Below are positions 17,458 through 26,906 of a stretch of DNA of 64,000 nucleotides, in pieces. The stretch's first letter is position 1, and each line of letters starts with the position of its first letter. The notes beneath the pieces were generated by a model. That model searched no databases and was not told where the DNA came from. It was given only the letters and a program-made list of their open reading frames with translations. The translations under genes and the position numbers were made by a program. The DNA comes from Lysinibacillus sp. BPa_S21 (lineage in GTDB: Bacteria > Bacillota > Bacilli > Bacillales_A > Planococcaceae), in the NCBI RefSeq assembly GCF_023337795.1, contig NZ_JALIRS010000003.1:310001-374000 (forward strand), written 5' to 3'.

Positions 17458-19980
17458 CTATTTTCTCTTTTTGCCGATTAATAGCGTGACTTGCGCCATT
17501 GTAAATGGCAATGAAGATTTCTTTCGATAGGCTATATACTTTGGCTCCCAAAAGTCTGCATATTTTAATTTAAAGTTTTTTAATCCTTTAAAATGATAGA
17601 AGTGCTGTCCATGTAAAAATATTTGTGCTGCAATTTTTTCACTTAAAAAAGAATATCTTGACTGTCCGACATTTGACAATGGTGACATCCCCATATTAAA
17701 AACACGATAGCCTTCTTCTTTTGCCCATTCAAATAAAGAGAGAAAAATGAAATCCATCGTTCCAGATGGTGCTCCCGGCTTAAAACGCATGAGATCTACT
17801 GAGAGTCTTTCGCCATTATCGTACATTGGCATGAGACTGGCAAAGCCAATCACCCCATCTGTACCACGTAAAACAGCAATGTTGGAAGTGTTTAAATAGT
17901 GTTCATCAAAAAAGCCAAGAGAAAAGCCTTTTTCTGCCCTTCCCTGCAACCACTTCGTTGATACTTCTTGCAATTCATGCATGAATTCCCGTGAGTAAGG
18001 AGGGCTTACTATTTCAACTGTAAAATTTTCTCGTTCAAATTTATTCTTTACCGCTCGTCGTCCCTTCATTCCTTTACCAGCTAGCGTAAATTCATCTAAA
18101 TCTACAAAAGCTTGCTCGCCAAGCTTAAAAAAGCTATATCCATGCTCATGTAAAGAAGGGAAAATATTATTGTTAATTTCATAAAAGACTGGTGTATACC
18201 CATGCTTGTCCGCCAACTCTAAAAACTCTTGAATAGCAGATAAGAAATCGGCTTCATTTCCCACTGGATCTCCCAGTACCACGATCTTATCAGCGAATAT
18301 TTGATAGGAAAATAAAACTGTACCTTCTTTATTCCAATAGACAAATTTGTCATGTAAAAAAATTAAATGTGAATACTCCGTTCCTTTATAGGTCATCAAA
18401 TGATTTTTGATGACCTCTTCTTGCTCACTAGATAAAAGCTTTTCCATTTTCTTAGGTGCGCGGATAAAATACCCTATATAAAAAATGACAATTGCTATTA
18501 GGATACCTATGACTGCACTATAAAATAGGTCTCGGTAATCTGTAATGATATATTCCTGTAGAGCAGCTGGAATACGGATTTTAGAAGTAGGTAAGTTGAC
18601 ATAACCAATCAAGACATACATCACTGTAATGAATGTCACTACAGCAAGATCCATTAACACGATTCCCCATGTCAAAACGTAACTTTCACGGTAAAATTGT
18701 TTTTTTGAAGCAATTAATAACCCTGCGACGATTACTAAAAATATAGCTTCTTCATAGTCCAAGCCTTTAAAAATTGAAAATATCGCTGAACTACTAAGGA
18801 CAATAAGACTAAGCTGATATGCCCTTTTCACTTTATATTTAATCCCCCTACATAACCCTAGGAGAATAAAGCCAGCTGCAACAGTCATCTGATGAGAGAC
18901 ATGCATGATTGGCGAAGATAGAAATTCCTGAGCTATTTTTAGTCGACTTAGAATACCTGGCACCGACGCAGATAGCAATAAGACAATACCGGAGAGAAAT
19001 ACCAATATCGTTAATAACATGTGACTCAGCTTTTGGAAAATAACATTCGGCAAGTCGTCCCACGATTCATTCCAACGATTCCAATACTCTTTTACAAATA
19101 AAAGGGCAGAAACCAAGAACGGAAGTACAAAATAGCCAATGCGGTACAAAATTAATAGAAAAAGCACTTTCTCATCAGCCATTCCTAAACTTTGTGTCCC
19201 CCATAAAAAAACAAGATCAAATGAGCCCACTCCGCCAGGTATCATACTGACAATTCCCGCACAGGAAGCAATTAAAAATATGGGAATTAAATTGGATAAT
19301 TCTATTGGAATGTCCAAAATAAAAGTTAATATCCAGATAACTAAAAAGACTGCAACCCATTCAGTTACTGACGTACCTATCAATTGAAGAGAGATCTTTG
19401 GATTTATAGAACCTGCTTTTTTATTACGAATGATCAGCATAGCAATAAAAATCGGCGCATATAAGCTGACAAGAATAACCGCTATCTTTAACCATCGTAC
19501 TTCTTTTAACAACGGGAAGTCCCAAAAGAATATATACATAATCCACGCTAGCAACGAAATCCCTGTTAAATAAAAGAGTGTAACGGAGGCTATGCTTTTT
19601 AACAAGTCTTCCTTATCCTCTTTATATTTGGAATAGAAATAATTACGCAGAAATACACCAACTAAACCACCAAAGCCAATAAGATTGGAGAAGGTATTCA
19701 CAATAAATGAATGATTCAACAATATACGTTTATTTATTTTGATTCCTGCCATTTTCACTAAAATAACATCATACAAAATCATCGGTGTAATGGCACAGAA
19801 GGTGATAAAAAGAATGAACAAGAGCTCCCATACATGTAATTCGTTCATTTCTTTCCGTAGTAAATGAACATCTATTCCACTTATAGTTTGTAGAATTTCA
19901 TAAACAGCTATTGCTAAAAGCGCTATTGGAAATAGAATTTTCAAAAATTTAAATAGCGCCTCTTTTCGAACGTTGAACAT
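17458..19980 (-). CDS. mprF: Phosphatidylglycerol lysyltransferase / flippase MprF
   Basis: Makes lysyl-phosphatidylglycerol from Lys-tRNA and flips it to the outer leaflet, lowering the negative surface charge and giving resistance to cationic peptides. The 840-residue protein has the expected two parts: an N-terminal polytopic flippase (many membrane segments to about 510) and a cytoplasmic DUF2156 synthase domain (about 530-830). The latter has VVLGDPVGNEADF, the GRRAVKNKFERENF segment and VFNMGMSPLSNVGQS. A GGAG-containing leader precedes the ATG. Confidence 0.95.
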   Translation of the reverse strand: MFNVRKEALFKFLKILFPIALLAIAVYEILQTISGIDVHLLRKEMNELHVWELLFILFITFCAITPMILYDVILVKMAGIKINKRILLNHSFIVNTFSNLIGFGGLVGVFLRNYFYSKYKEDKEDLLKSIASVTLFYLTGISLLAWIMYIFFWDFPLLKEVRWLKIAVILVSLYAPIFIAMLIIRNKKAGSINPKISLQLIGTSVTEWVAVFLVIWILTFILDIPIELSNLIPIFLIASCAGIVSMIPGGVGSFDLVFLWGTQSLGMADEKVLFLLILYRIGYFVLPFLVSALLFVKEYWNRWNESWDDLPNVIFQKLSHMLLTILVFLSGIVLLLSASVPGILSRLKIAQEFLSSPIMHVSHQMTVAAGFILLGLCRGIKYKVKRAYQLSLIVLSSSAIFSIFKGLDYEEAIFLVIVAGLLIASKKQFYRESYVLTWGIVLMDLAVVTFITVMYVLIGYVNLPTSKIRIPAALQEYIITDYRDLFYSAVIGILIAIVIFYIGYFIRAPKKMEKLLSSEQEEVIKNHLMTYKGTEYSHLIFLHDKFVYWNKEGTVLFSYQIFADKIVVLGDPVGNEADFLSAIQEFLELADKHGYTPVFYEINNNIFPSLHEHGYSFFKLGEQAFVDLDEFTLAGKGMKGRRAVKNKFERENFTVEIVSPPYSREFMHELQEVSTKWLQGRAEKGFSLGFFDEHYLNTSNIAVLRGTDGVIGFASLMPMYDNGERLSVDLMRFKPGAPSGTMDFIFLSLFEWAKEEGYRVFNMGMSPLSNVGQSRYSFLSEKIAAQIFLHGQHFYHFKGLKNFKLKYADFWEPKYIAYRKKSSLPFTMAQVTLLIGKKRK

Positions 19981-20079
19981 GTGTTAAACCTACTCCTCAT
20001 TTGCTTTCTTAACATTAATTTTATCCTTAAACGTCTCCGTTCAATGTCAGTAGATTAAAAAATCCTGCAAAGAATAACA

Positions 20080-20121
20080 TACCATTATTGTATCGTATTC
20101 TCTGCTATATGTATCGTCAAA
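20080..20121 (-). repeat. 42-bp duplicated segment upstream of mprF
   Basis: Matches 21393-21434 at 38 of 42 positions. On minus it contains TTGACG, 17 bases, TACGAT, a plausible mprF promoter about 100 bases before the start. The other copy stands at the ktrC start. The rest of 19981-20171 shows nothing more. Confidence 0.7.
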
Positions 20122-20171
20122 GCTTAAGGGTGTAGCGTTTTGCCTAGAGGAAAACTATGCCCTTGCTCAAG

Positions 20172-20216
20172 AAAGGGTAGCGATTACAGCTATTTGCTGT
20201 TTTCACTACCCTCTTT
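20172..20216 (-). terminator. Terminator of the ktrC unit
   Basis: On minus GAGGGTAG pairs with CTACCCTT around an inner AACAGCAAATAGCTGT hairpin, followed by a weak TTTCTT. Confidence 0.6.
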
Positions 20217-20217
20217 A

Positions 20218-20703
20218 TTATTTAATATATTGTTCGAGTAAGCGTTGCGTATTTCTTGATTGCTCAAGTGCTTTTTTCTCTTTTGCCCAATAGATCAAAT
20301 ATTGCTGATCCCCAACCTTAAAAACCATCTGCTGTAATTCCTCACTTAGCTCAGAGCTAATAGCGACCTTTAAAATATCCACCTCATATAATGGTTTTCC
20401 TTTCATTTCATAGACAATATGATAGAGTGGTTTTTCTTCAAATATAGCGCGTTCTTTTTTGCTTAGTTTCTTAACATGGCTTAGAGGATAGTTTTCAATA
20501 TAGGCTGTTGCATCCTGACCTTTTGCTTTTAATAGAGATTGCTCTCCTTTCAAAAGCTCGATTGCATCAATTTCTGCTGCATGATCTAAAATGCGAGAAA
20601 TTGCTTCCTCCTCATTTTTGTCGCGAGACTGCAATGTAAAGGCGATAATAACAATAATTGCAGCAAATATAACTAGTTTCCATCTTCGTTTATTCATTTT
20701 CAC
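20218..20703 (-). CDS. Membrane-anchored protein of unknown function, ktrC partner
   Basis: A 161-residue protein I do not recognise. A basic start is followed by one membrane segment (about 10-24) and then a soluble extracytoplasmic-looking domain with no cysteine. It starts with a GTG that overlaps the TAG of ktrC by one base, or with an ATG two codons on. Tight coupling suggests it works with KtrC or shares its expression. It ends just before the unit's terminator. Confidence 0.75.
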   Translation of the reverse strand: MKMNKRRWKLVIFAAIIVIIAFTLQSRDKNEEEAISRILDHAAEIDAIELLKGEQSLLKAKGQDATAYIENYPLSHVKKLSKKERAIFEEKPLYHIVYEMKGKPLYEVDILKVAISSELSEELQQMVFKVGDQQYLIYWAKEKKALEQSRNTQRLLEQYIK

Positions 20704-21368
20704 TACCCATTCAATGCCTTTTTAACAAAGCGGTTAATATCTACATCAGCCCCAATAACAAGCATGATATCTCCTAGCAAAATTTTATCACTCGCTTGTG
20801 GAGATACAATAATATCTGCACCACGCTTAAGACCTACAATATTAATCCCGTACTTTGCACGGATATCTAAATCCATAATGGAGTAACCTGCAATCGCATC
20901 ATTGGCCTTCAGCTCCATAATTGAATGTTCATCCGAAAGCTCTAGATAATCAAGCACTGTATTAGACAGCATATTATTGGCAATACGTATTCCCATATCA
21001 CGCTCAGGATGCACGACAAAATCTGCACCAATTTTACGCAGAACTTTTTCATGGTAATCATTTTGGGCCTTTACAGTAATCTGTTGAACACCGATTTCTT
21101 TTAAAATAATAGTTGTCAAAATACTAGCCTGAATATCTTCGCCAATTGCTACGATAACATGCTCAAAATTACGAATACCTAATGAATTTAATACCGATTC
21201 ATCCGTCGAATCAGCGATAACGGCCTGTGTGGCAATGGAAGCAAACTCGTCCACCCGCTCTGAGGAATGATCGATCGCCATAACTTGTGCGCCTTGACTC
21301 ATCAGTTCGCGAACAATGCTTCCGCCAAAACGTCCAAGTCCAATGACAGCAAACTCTTTTTTCATCAT
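20703..21368 (-). CDS. ktrC: Ktr potassium uptake regulatory subunit
   Basis: Cytoplasmic RCK protein that forms a ring on the KtrB/KtrD channel and gates potassium uptake by ATP/ADP and c-di-AMP. It has 221 residues: RCK_N with the nucleotide-binding GLGRFGGS at 10-17 and the acidic ligand region AIDHSSERV, then an RCK_C domain (about 138-220). It is close to B. subtilis KtrC as remembered. GGAGGG lies 7 bases before the first ATG. No channel gene is in the window. DarB, another c-di-AMP-binding protein, is encoded at 45.5 kb. Confidence 0.94.
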   Translation of the reverse strand: MMKKEFAVIGLGRFGGSIVRELMSQGAQVMAIDHSSERVDEFASIATQAVIADSTDESVLNSLGIRNFEHVIVAIGEDIQASILTTIILKEIGVQQITVKAQNDYHEKVLRKIGADFVVHPERDMGIRIANNMLSNTVLDYLELSDEHSIMELKANDAIAGYSIMDLDIRAKYGINIVGLKRGADIIVSPQASDKILLGDIMLVIGADVDINRFVKKALNG

Positions 21369-21392
21369 TATAAATCCCTCCGAAAACTACTA

Positions 21393-21434
21393 TACCATTA
21401 TTGTAACGCATTCTTTGCTATATGTATCGCCAAA
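21393..21434 (-). repeat. 42-bp duplicated segment upstream of ktrC
   Basis: Second copy of 20080-20121. On minus it holds TTGGCG and TACAAT at a 22-base spacing, so its promoter boxes differ from the mprF copy. It lies 25 bases before the ktrC start. Confidence 0.7.
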
Positions 21435-21528
21435 ACAAGAGGCTATTCGTCATGGAAAGACAAACCTTGTACAGGACCGTTCAGCTTAGTGGGTTTTTTC
21501 GTTAGAATTTATCGGGTGTGAGACGAAC

Positions 21529-21633
21529 TGCTCGGCTTGATCCTAGAAGTGATCAGGTTTCCACTAAATCTGCTCAGGTTGACCCCGAAAGTGATCAGCT
21601 TTGCCTCTTAACTGATCAGCTTGACCAAAGAAG
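21529..21633. repeat. 21-bp tandem array, family C, copy 1
   Basis: Five units starting at 21529, 21550, 21571, 21592 and 21613, exact 21-bp steps, plus a 12-base remnant. The core on plus is TGATCAGCTTGACC with TGCTC variants. It lies beyond the ykuV terminator. A longer array of the same family is at 54661. Confidence 0.88.
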
Positions 21634-21674
21634 GAATCAGAGGGGCCCCAAAAACTAACATGGTGTTTTCTATA

Positions 21675-21713
21675 AAAAAAGACGAGGAATAAAATATCCC
21701 CGCCTCTTCATCC
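21675..21713 (-). terminator. Terminator of ykuV
   Basis: On minus GGCGGGGA pairs with TCCTCGTC (two G-U pairs), followed by TTTTTTT. Confidence 0.75.
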
Positions 21714-21719
21714 ACTATT

Positions 21720-22172
21720 TTATGCGTTGCGCATTTCATCTAAAACGCGATTCACACGTTTTTCTAGCATTTTCATGCCGCTACCACCAGCTTGCATGTG
21801 ACGAAGCTGACCATCTTTATCGAATACAAAATACGCAGGTACGTATTGGTTTTCAAATGCATCTGTTAGTTTTAATTCGCTATCCACAAAGATTGGTTGA
21901 ACAATGTCATGCTCTGCTGCTACAGATTTGATTGTTTCTAAATTTGTATCTTCCTCAGAACGTGGCATATGCACTGCAATAACGTTTAGCTCATCTTTAT
22001 ATTGATCACGGAAATTGTTCACATCCGGCATTGCTTCTTTACATAAATGGCAACTAACTGACCAGAAATGAATTAACGTTGGTTTTTCGCCTACTAAATC
22101 TGCTTTTGTTACTTCACCATTTAACCAAGTTGTTGCGCCTACAAGTTCAGGCATTTGTTCACGAAGTTTCAT
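21720..22172 (-). CDS. ykuV: Thiol-disulfide oxidoreductase YkuV
   Basis: Cytoplasmic thioredoxin-fold protein of 150 residues with active site Cys41-His-Leu-Cys44 in HFWSVSCHLCKEAMP and the cis-Pro region ENQYVPAYFVFDK. It is very close to B. subtilis YkuV as remembered, for which a disulfide-reducing role was shown. There it directly follows the peroxiredoxin gene ykuU and may recycle it. Here the two are separated by an interspersed repeat and a terminator, so ykuV needs its own promoter. Confidence 0.93.
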   Translation of the reverse strand: MKLREQMPELVGATTWLNGEVTKADLVGEKPTLIHFWSVSCHLCKEAMPDVNNFRDQYKDELNVIAVHMPRSEEDTNLETIKSVAAEHDIVQPIFVDSELKLTDAFENQYVPAYFVFDKDGQLRHMQAGGSGMKMLEKRVNRVLDEMRNA

Positions 22173-22215
22173 AAAACATTCTCCTTTTTCCTTTTATGGG
22201 GTTCATTATCAAAAC

Positions 22216-22522
22216 GTGGGTTGATTTCCGTTCCGGCTGGGCGCTTTGTAGCTGCTGCTTTGCTTTCGCTACAGAAAACATTTGTTGCTGTCGCTTCGCT
22301 TTCGCACAGATAAAACATTTGCCGCTGACGCTTAGCTTTCGCGCAGAGCTTCCTGGGGGCGTCGGGGCAACAGATGTTTTTTGTGCGAAAGCGTAGTGTT
22401 AACGCAGCGGCAGCAGCAGGATGTTGGTCACGAAGGCGTTATCACAGGATGTGATGCTTTTAGCCTTCGTTCCTCTATCGCTAATCCCCTAGGAGTCGCC
22501 CAGTCTCCACTCCAATCAACTT
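22216..22522 (-). repeat. Interspersed element, copy 1
   Basis: About 300 bp, reverse complement of the copy at 28213. The ends are GGGTTGATT and AATCAACTT. Inside is a conserved hairpin (22430-22470): ACGAAGGC pairs with GCCTTCGT, ATCACA with TGTGAT. It also carries several copies of GCGAAAGCG/CGCTTTCGC-type motifs. No transposase is present. It separates ykuU from ykuV. Confidence 0.85.
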
Positions 22523-22593
22523 ATTTACACAGTAGACGTTTTAACAAAAGCCATCCACAATTTTTGGTGTCGAACCTTTTTCCTATATCAAGT

Positions 22594-22628
22594 TTAAAAA
22601 AATCCCCACAAACATGCTGTGGGGACTC
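22594..22628 (-). terminator. Terminator of ykuU
   Basis: CCCCACA and TGTGGGG around a 7-base loop, followed on minus by ATTTTTTT. Confidence 0.9.
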
Positions 22629-22694
22629 TTTATTTGTTGAATGATCCAGTTACGCTAAGCTTTGAGTTGAGTTCAAAGCCGTACAAACTCTAAA

Positions 22695-23237
22695 TTATAG
22701 AGTTGCTTGACCTGGGCGCCAGTTTGCTGGGCAAAGACCACCAGTTTGTAAAGCTTGAAGTACACGTAAAGTTTCGTCTACATCACGGCCAATGTTGTTA
22801 TCGAATACTGTTTGGTATTTTAATTCACCTTCTGGGTTGATGATGAATAAGCCGCGTAGTGCGATACCTTCTTCTTCAATTAACACACCATATTCTTTTG
22901 AAATTTGGTGATTTGTATCTGCTGCTAATGGGTATTTTAATTCACCAAGACCATTTTTTGTACGGTCCGTGTTAATCCATGCTAAGTGAGTGTGGATTGT
23001 ATCCGTAGAAACACCGATTACTTCTGCATCTAAATCTTCGAACTCATCATAACGATCGCTCATTGCAGTGATTTCTGTTGGACATACGAAAGTGAAGTCC
23101 ATTGGGTAGAAGAAAAGAACTGTCCATTTGTCTTGTGCTTTAATGTCTTCTAATGATACTTTGCCAAATGATTTGTCTGGAAGTACCGCTTCCATTGTAA
23201 AGTCAGGTGCTTGTTTACCTACCATGCGTTCTGCCAT
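22695..23237 (-). CDS. ykuU: 2-Cys peroxiredoxin YkuU
   Basis: Reduces hydrogen peroxide and organic peroxides in the cytoplasm. It has 180 residues, with peroxidatic Cys52 in FTFVCPTE and resolving Cys169 in GGLCPANW: a typical 2-Cys enzyme that cycles through an intersubunit disulfide. It is almost identical in layout to B. subtilis YkuU. GGAGGG precedes the ATG. I looked for a PerR box in the upstream region and saw none. Confidence 0.95.
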   Translation of the reverse strand: MAERMVGKQAPDFTMEAVLPDKSFGKVSLEDIKAQDKWTVLFFYPMDFTFVCPTEITAMSDRYDEFEDLDAEVIGVSTDTIHTHLAWINTDRTKNGLGELKYPLAADTNHQISKEYGVLIEEEGIALRGLFIINPEGELKYQTVFDNNIGRDVDETLRVLQALQTGGLCPANWRPGQATL

Positions 23238-23299
23238 TATAAATCCCTCCGATTATATATGTAGTGTATATATTCCATTCGCACCAGCGAACTCGTCTT

Positions 23300-23322
23300 C
23301 TACGATAACAGAGTAATCGTAG
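23300..23322 (-). promoter_or_regulatory. Inverted repeat upstream of ykuU
   Basis: CTACGAT and ATCGTAG stand 9 bases apart, about 65 bases before the ykuU start. It could be an operator or leader hairpin; its role is not known. Confidence 0.35.
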
Positions 23323-23524
23323 TTTTTCAAACAAGTAAACTTCTCAAAAGTGCTCGTTTTAAATAATCTGACAAATTTTCGTCAAATCCCTAAATGGAAT
23401 AGCTGCTACAGCCTATTTATTAGCTATTTTTAACAATTTTATTCTGGTTTAAACAAAATTTTTCTATGCGATATTTATGTATAATTTCTAAAAATTACAT
23501 CATCTTTTTTTTAATAAAAAACGA

Positions 23525-23625
23525 TTGCAAATTCTTTATTATTATGTATAATTGTAATGGTTTTAGTAAACTAAAAGTTTCGTTAAAGTAAACTTCGTAT
23601 TTCAAAAGTTTATGATTGCTAAACT
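23525..23625 (+). promoter_or_regulatory. Promoter and repeated boxes of the pot operon
   Basis: TTGCAA (23525-23530), 16 bases, TATAAT (23547-23552). Downstream is a run of related boxes: AGTAAACT, AAAGTTTC, AAGTAAACTTC (23586-23596), AAAGTTTA and CTAAACTTC. AAGTAAACTTC occurs again at 23333-23343 on the ykuU side. These are likely binding sites of the XRE regulator encoded next. Confidence 0.55.
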
Positions 23626-23643
23626 TCTTCTAGGAGGGAAAAG

Positions 23644-24186
23644 ATGCAAATAGGAGCAAAAATCAAAGCGCTTCGTTTAAAAAAAGGTCTTACCCAAGAG
23701 GAACTTGGAGAACGTACAGATTTAAGTAAAGGGTATATCTCTCAATTAGAACGCGACCTAAATTCACCTTCCATTGAAACTCTATTTTCACTATTAGAAG
23801 TTTTAGGGTCAACACCTAAGGAATTTTTCGATGATGAAGCACCTGAACAAAAGGTTGTCTATACAGAGGAAGATCAGTCCACTTATACAGACGAAGAAAA
23901 AAAATATGAGATTCAATGGCTCATTCCTACTTCCAATGAAAAAGAGATGGAGCCAATTTTCTTAACACTAGCTGCTGATGGGGAATTCAAACAGTTTGAA
24001 CCCTCACTTTCCGAAACATTTATTTTTGTTGTCGAAGGGCGTATTCGTCTCGTTTTAGGAGATGAACAGTACATAGCGAGTGAAGGCAATGCTCTCTATT
24101 TTGACGCGACAGATCATCATCAAATTTTTAATGCACATGCTGATGAAACAAAAATTTTGCTTGTCGCAACGGATTCATATTTATAG
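23644..24186 (+). CDS. XRE-family regulator with cupin domain, pot operon
   Basis: A 180-residue regulator: HTH (about 6-60, KALRLKKGLTQEELGERTDL then GYISQLERD) and a C-terminal cupin domain (about 105-178) with SETFIFVVEGRIRLVLGDE. This is the PuuR-like architecture that often senses polyamines or amino acids. It is the first gene before potABCD, 17 bases upstream of potA, so it likely regulates its own operon in response to polyamine. TAGGAGGG precedes the ATG. Confidence 0.9.
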   Translation: MQIGAKIKALRLKKGLTQEELGERTDLSKGYISQLERDLNSPSIETLFSLLEVLGSTPKEFFDDEAPEQKVVYTEEDQSTYTDEEKKYEIQWLIPTSNEKEMEPIFLTLAADGEFKQFEPSLSETFIFVVEGRIRLVLGDEQYIASEGNALYFDATDHHQIFNAHADETKILLVATDSYL

Positions 24187-24203
24187 CTTAAGGAGGCGCA
24201 TCT

Positions 24204-25310
24204 ATGACAACGAATTCGATTATCCGCTTTGAAAATGTTTCAAAGTCCTATAATGACGGCACGGTCGTCTTAAAAAACATTAACTTAGAGCTAGAAAAGG
24301 GAAAATTCTATACATTATTAGGTCCATCTGGATGTGGTAAAACTACTATTTTACGTATGATTGCTGGATTCACAGAACCGACTACAGGAAATATCTATTT
24401 TCATGATAAAAAAATCAACTCGGTGCCAGCAAATGAACGCCAAGTAAATACTGTTTTCCAGGATTATGCGTTGTTTCCTCATTTAAATGTCTTTGAAAAC
24501 GTCGCATTTGGACTTCGCATAAAAAAACTCCCTGAGAGTGAAATTAAAAACCGTGTTGCTGAAGCTTTAAAATTCGTTAACTTATCAGGCTATAGCAATC
24601 GTGAAATTTCCGAAATGTCTGGTGGTCAACGCCAACGTGTTGCAATCGCTCGTGCTATTGTCAATGATCCTGAAGTCATTTTACTCGATGAGCCTCTTTC
24701 TGCTTTAGATTTAAAGTTACGTACAGAGATGCAGTATGAACTACGAGAGTTACAACAACGACTTGGGAAAACATTTGTATTTGTCACACACGATCAAGAG
24801 GAAGCACTTGCGATGAGTGATGAAATCTTTGTTTTAAGTGAAGGTGAAATCCAACAATCTGGTACACCAGTAGATATTTATGATGAGCCAATTAACCGCT
24901 TCGTTGCTGATTTTATTGGTGAATCAAATATCGTTCCTGGCGTGATGATTGAAGATTTCAAAGTAGAGTTTGCTAGTAAAGTTTTTGAATGTGTTGACCA
25001 AGGTATGAAGCCAAATGAAAAAATTGATATTGTCATCCGCCCTGAGGATTTAGAAATGACAACAATCGATAAAGGCAAGCTTGTCGTTAAAGTGGATACT
25101 CAATTGTTCCGTGGGGTGCATTATGAGTTATCTACGTATGACAAAGATGGTAATGAATGGCTCGTGCATTCATTGAAAAAAGCTGAGGTAGGGACAGAAA
25201 TTGGTTTAGACTTTGATCCTGAAGCAATTCATGTAATGCGCTTAAATGAAACAGAAGAAGAATTCGATAAACGTTTAGAGGCGTATGGGGACGACGAAGA
25301 TGCAAACTAA
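24204..25310 (+). CDS. potA: Spermidine/putrescine ABC transporter ATPase
   Basis: ATPase of the polyamine importer, 368 residues. Walker A GPSGCGKT is at 40-47, signature MSGGQRQR, Walker [14 protein letters not shown]-loop THDQEEA; a TOBE-type regulatory domain follows (about 245-350). The ATG has AAGGAGG upstream. Its last codons overlap the potB start. Confidence 0.94.
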   Translation: MTTNSIIRFENVSKSYNDGTVVLKNINLELEKGKFYTLLGPSGCGKTTILRMIAGFTEPTTGNIYFHDKKINSVPANERQVNTVFQDYALFPHLNVFENVAFGLRIKKLPESEIKNRVAEALKFVNLSGYSNREISEMSGGQRQRVAIARAIVNDPEVILLDEPLSALDLKLRTEMQYELRELQQRLGKTFVFVTHDQEEALAMSDEIFVLSEGEIQQSGTPVDIYDEPINRFVADFIGESNIVPGVMIEDFKVEFASKVFECVDQGMKPNEKIDIVIRPEDLEMTTIDKGKLVVKVDTQLFRGVHYELSTYDKDGNEWLVHSLKKAEVGTEIGLDFDPEAIHVMRLNETEEEFDKRLEAYGDDEDAN

Positions 25311-26112
25311 GACTTCGAAATCAGCCTTATTTCCTTATGTTTTGTGGATTGCATTTTTCGTTATCGCGCCGATTGCACTTGTTGTTTACTATTCCCTACT
25401 AGATATACATGGCCATTTCACGCTCGATAACTATAAAGCATTCTTTACTTCTGTCTATTTAAAAATGACATTAAGTTCATTCTGGTATGCATTTTTAATT
25501 ACGTTCTTTACGTTACTTGTTTCGTATCCAACAGCTTATTTTTTAACAAAAACGAAATATAAGCAGCTTTGGCTTTTACTAATTATTATTCCTTCTTGGA
25601 TTAATCTATTGTTAAAAACATATGCCTTTATCGGGATTTTTGGCTTGTACGGCCCATTAAATGCATTCATTGAAGTATTTGGTTTTGATCCGAAGCAAAT
25701 GCTATTCACTGACCTTAGCTTTGTGTTCGTATCCGTTTATATTTTTATTCCATTTATGATTTTACCGATTTTTAACTCATTAGATCGTTTAAATCCGGCT
25801 CTTATTTATGCAGCACGTGATTTAGGGGCATCTGCCTTTACTACATTCCGTCGCGTAATATTGCCTTTAACAATGGACGGTGTTAAATCAGGTATTCAAG
25901 TTGTGTTTATTCCTGCATTATCACTCTTCATGATTACTCGTTTAATTGCAGGAAACCGTGTGATTACACTTGGTACAGCGATTGAACAACAATTCCTTGT
26001 AACCCAAAACTGGGGAATGGGTTCAACAATTGCTGTTTTCTTAATTTTATTCATGGTCATCGTTATGTTAATTACAGGACAGAAAAAGGATAAAGGAGGT
26101 CGCGTACGATGA
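25285..26112 (+). CDS. potB: Spermidine/putrescine ABC transporter permease
   Basis: First permease subunit, about 275 residues with six predicted membrane segments and the EAA-like loop [19 protein letters not shown] that docks on PotA. Two in-frame ATG codons are possible (25285, with GAGG close by, or 25300); either overlaps potA. It overlaps potC by 4 bases. Confidence 0.93.
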   Translation: MGTTKMQTKTSKSALFPYVLWIAFFVIAPIALVVYYSLLDIHGHFTLDNYKAFFTSVYLKMTLSSFWYAFLITFFTLLVSYPTAYFLTKTKYKQLWLLLIIIPSWINLLLKTYAFIGIFGLYGPLNAFIEVFGFDPKQMLFTDLSFVFVSVYIFIPFMILPIFNSLDRLNPALIYAARDLGASAFTTFRRVILPLTMDGVKSGIQVVFIPALSLFMITRLIAGNRVITLGTAIEQQFLVTQNWGMGSTIAVFLILFMVIVMLITGQKKDKGGRVR

Positions 26113-26906
26113 AAAAACTATCTGCTACAGCAAGAGTGTATTTAGCGATTGTTTTTATCGTTTTGTATGCACCTATCTTCTATTTAATCTTCTATTCGTT
26201 CAATAGTGGCGGATCGATGAATAATTTTGAGTCCTTTACATTAGAACATTATAAAGCTGTGTTTGAGGATTCACGTCTACTTGTCATTTTAATTAATACA
26301 GTCATCGTGGCATTACTCTCTGCATTGATTTCTACAATCATCGGGACACTAGGGGCTATCGGCATTGTCACTGTAAAAGATTCGAAAATGCGCAATACCC
26401 TACTTTCTTTAAACAATGTATTAATTGTTAGCCCAGATGTCATTATCGGTGCAAGCTTTTTAATTTTATTCACAATGATCGGTATTAAATTAGGCTTTAC
26501 TTCTGTGTTATTAGCACACGTAGCGTTCAGTGTTCCAATTGTTGTATTGATGGTTTTACCGAAACTATTAGAAATGAACAAATCATTAATCGATGCTGCA
26601 TTAGATTTAGGCGCGACGAAAAAAGATGTCATGATGCGTGTTATTTTACCGTATATTCAACCTGGTATTTTCGCAGGGTTTTTCCTTGCCTTAACGTATT
26701 CCCTCGATGATTTTGCGGTAACATTTTTCGTGACAGGTAACGGCTTCAGTACATTATCTGTTGAAATTTACTCGATGGCACGTGCCGGTATTTCCTTAAC
26801 GGTTAACGCTATTTCTGGTTTAGTATTCTTTGTAACAGTTATCGTCGTAGTTGGCTATTACTTCATTACAAGCCGTGCTAGTAAAAGAACGGGGGGAACT
26901 CAATGA
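26109..26906 (+). CDS. potC: Spermidine/putrescine ABC transporter permease
   Basis: Second permease subunit, 265 residues, six membrane segments, EAA loop ALDLGATKKDVMMRVILPY. AAAGGAGG lies inside the end of potB, and the ATGA overlap shows coupling. Confidence 0.94.
   Translation: MKKLSATARVYLAIVFIVLYAPIFYLIFYSFNSGGSMNNFESFTLEHYKAVFEDSRLLVILINTVIVALLSALISTIIGTLGAIGIVTVKDSKMRNTLLSLNNVLIVSPDVIIGASFLILFTMIGIKLGFTSVLLAHVAFSVPIVVLMVLPKLLEMNKSLIDAALDLGATKKDVMMRVILPYIQPGIFAGFFLALTYSLDDFAVTFFVTGNGFSTLSVEIYSMARAGISLTVNAISGLVFFVTVIVVVGYYFITSRASKRTGGTQ

Noticed and set aside
23238-23643. PerR or Fur box for ykuU
   Set aside because: No TTATAAT-N-ATTATAA-like or GATAATGATAATC-like palindrome was found; only the CTACGAT/ATCGTAG repeat and the AAGTAAACTTC boxes.
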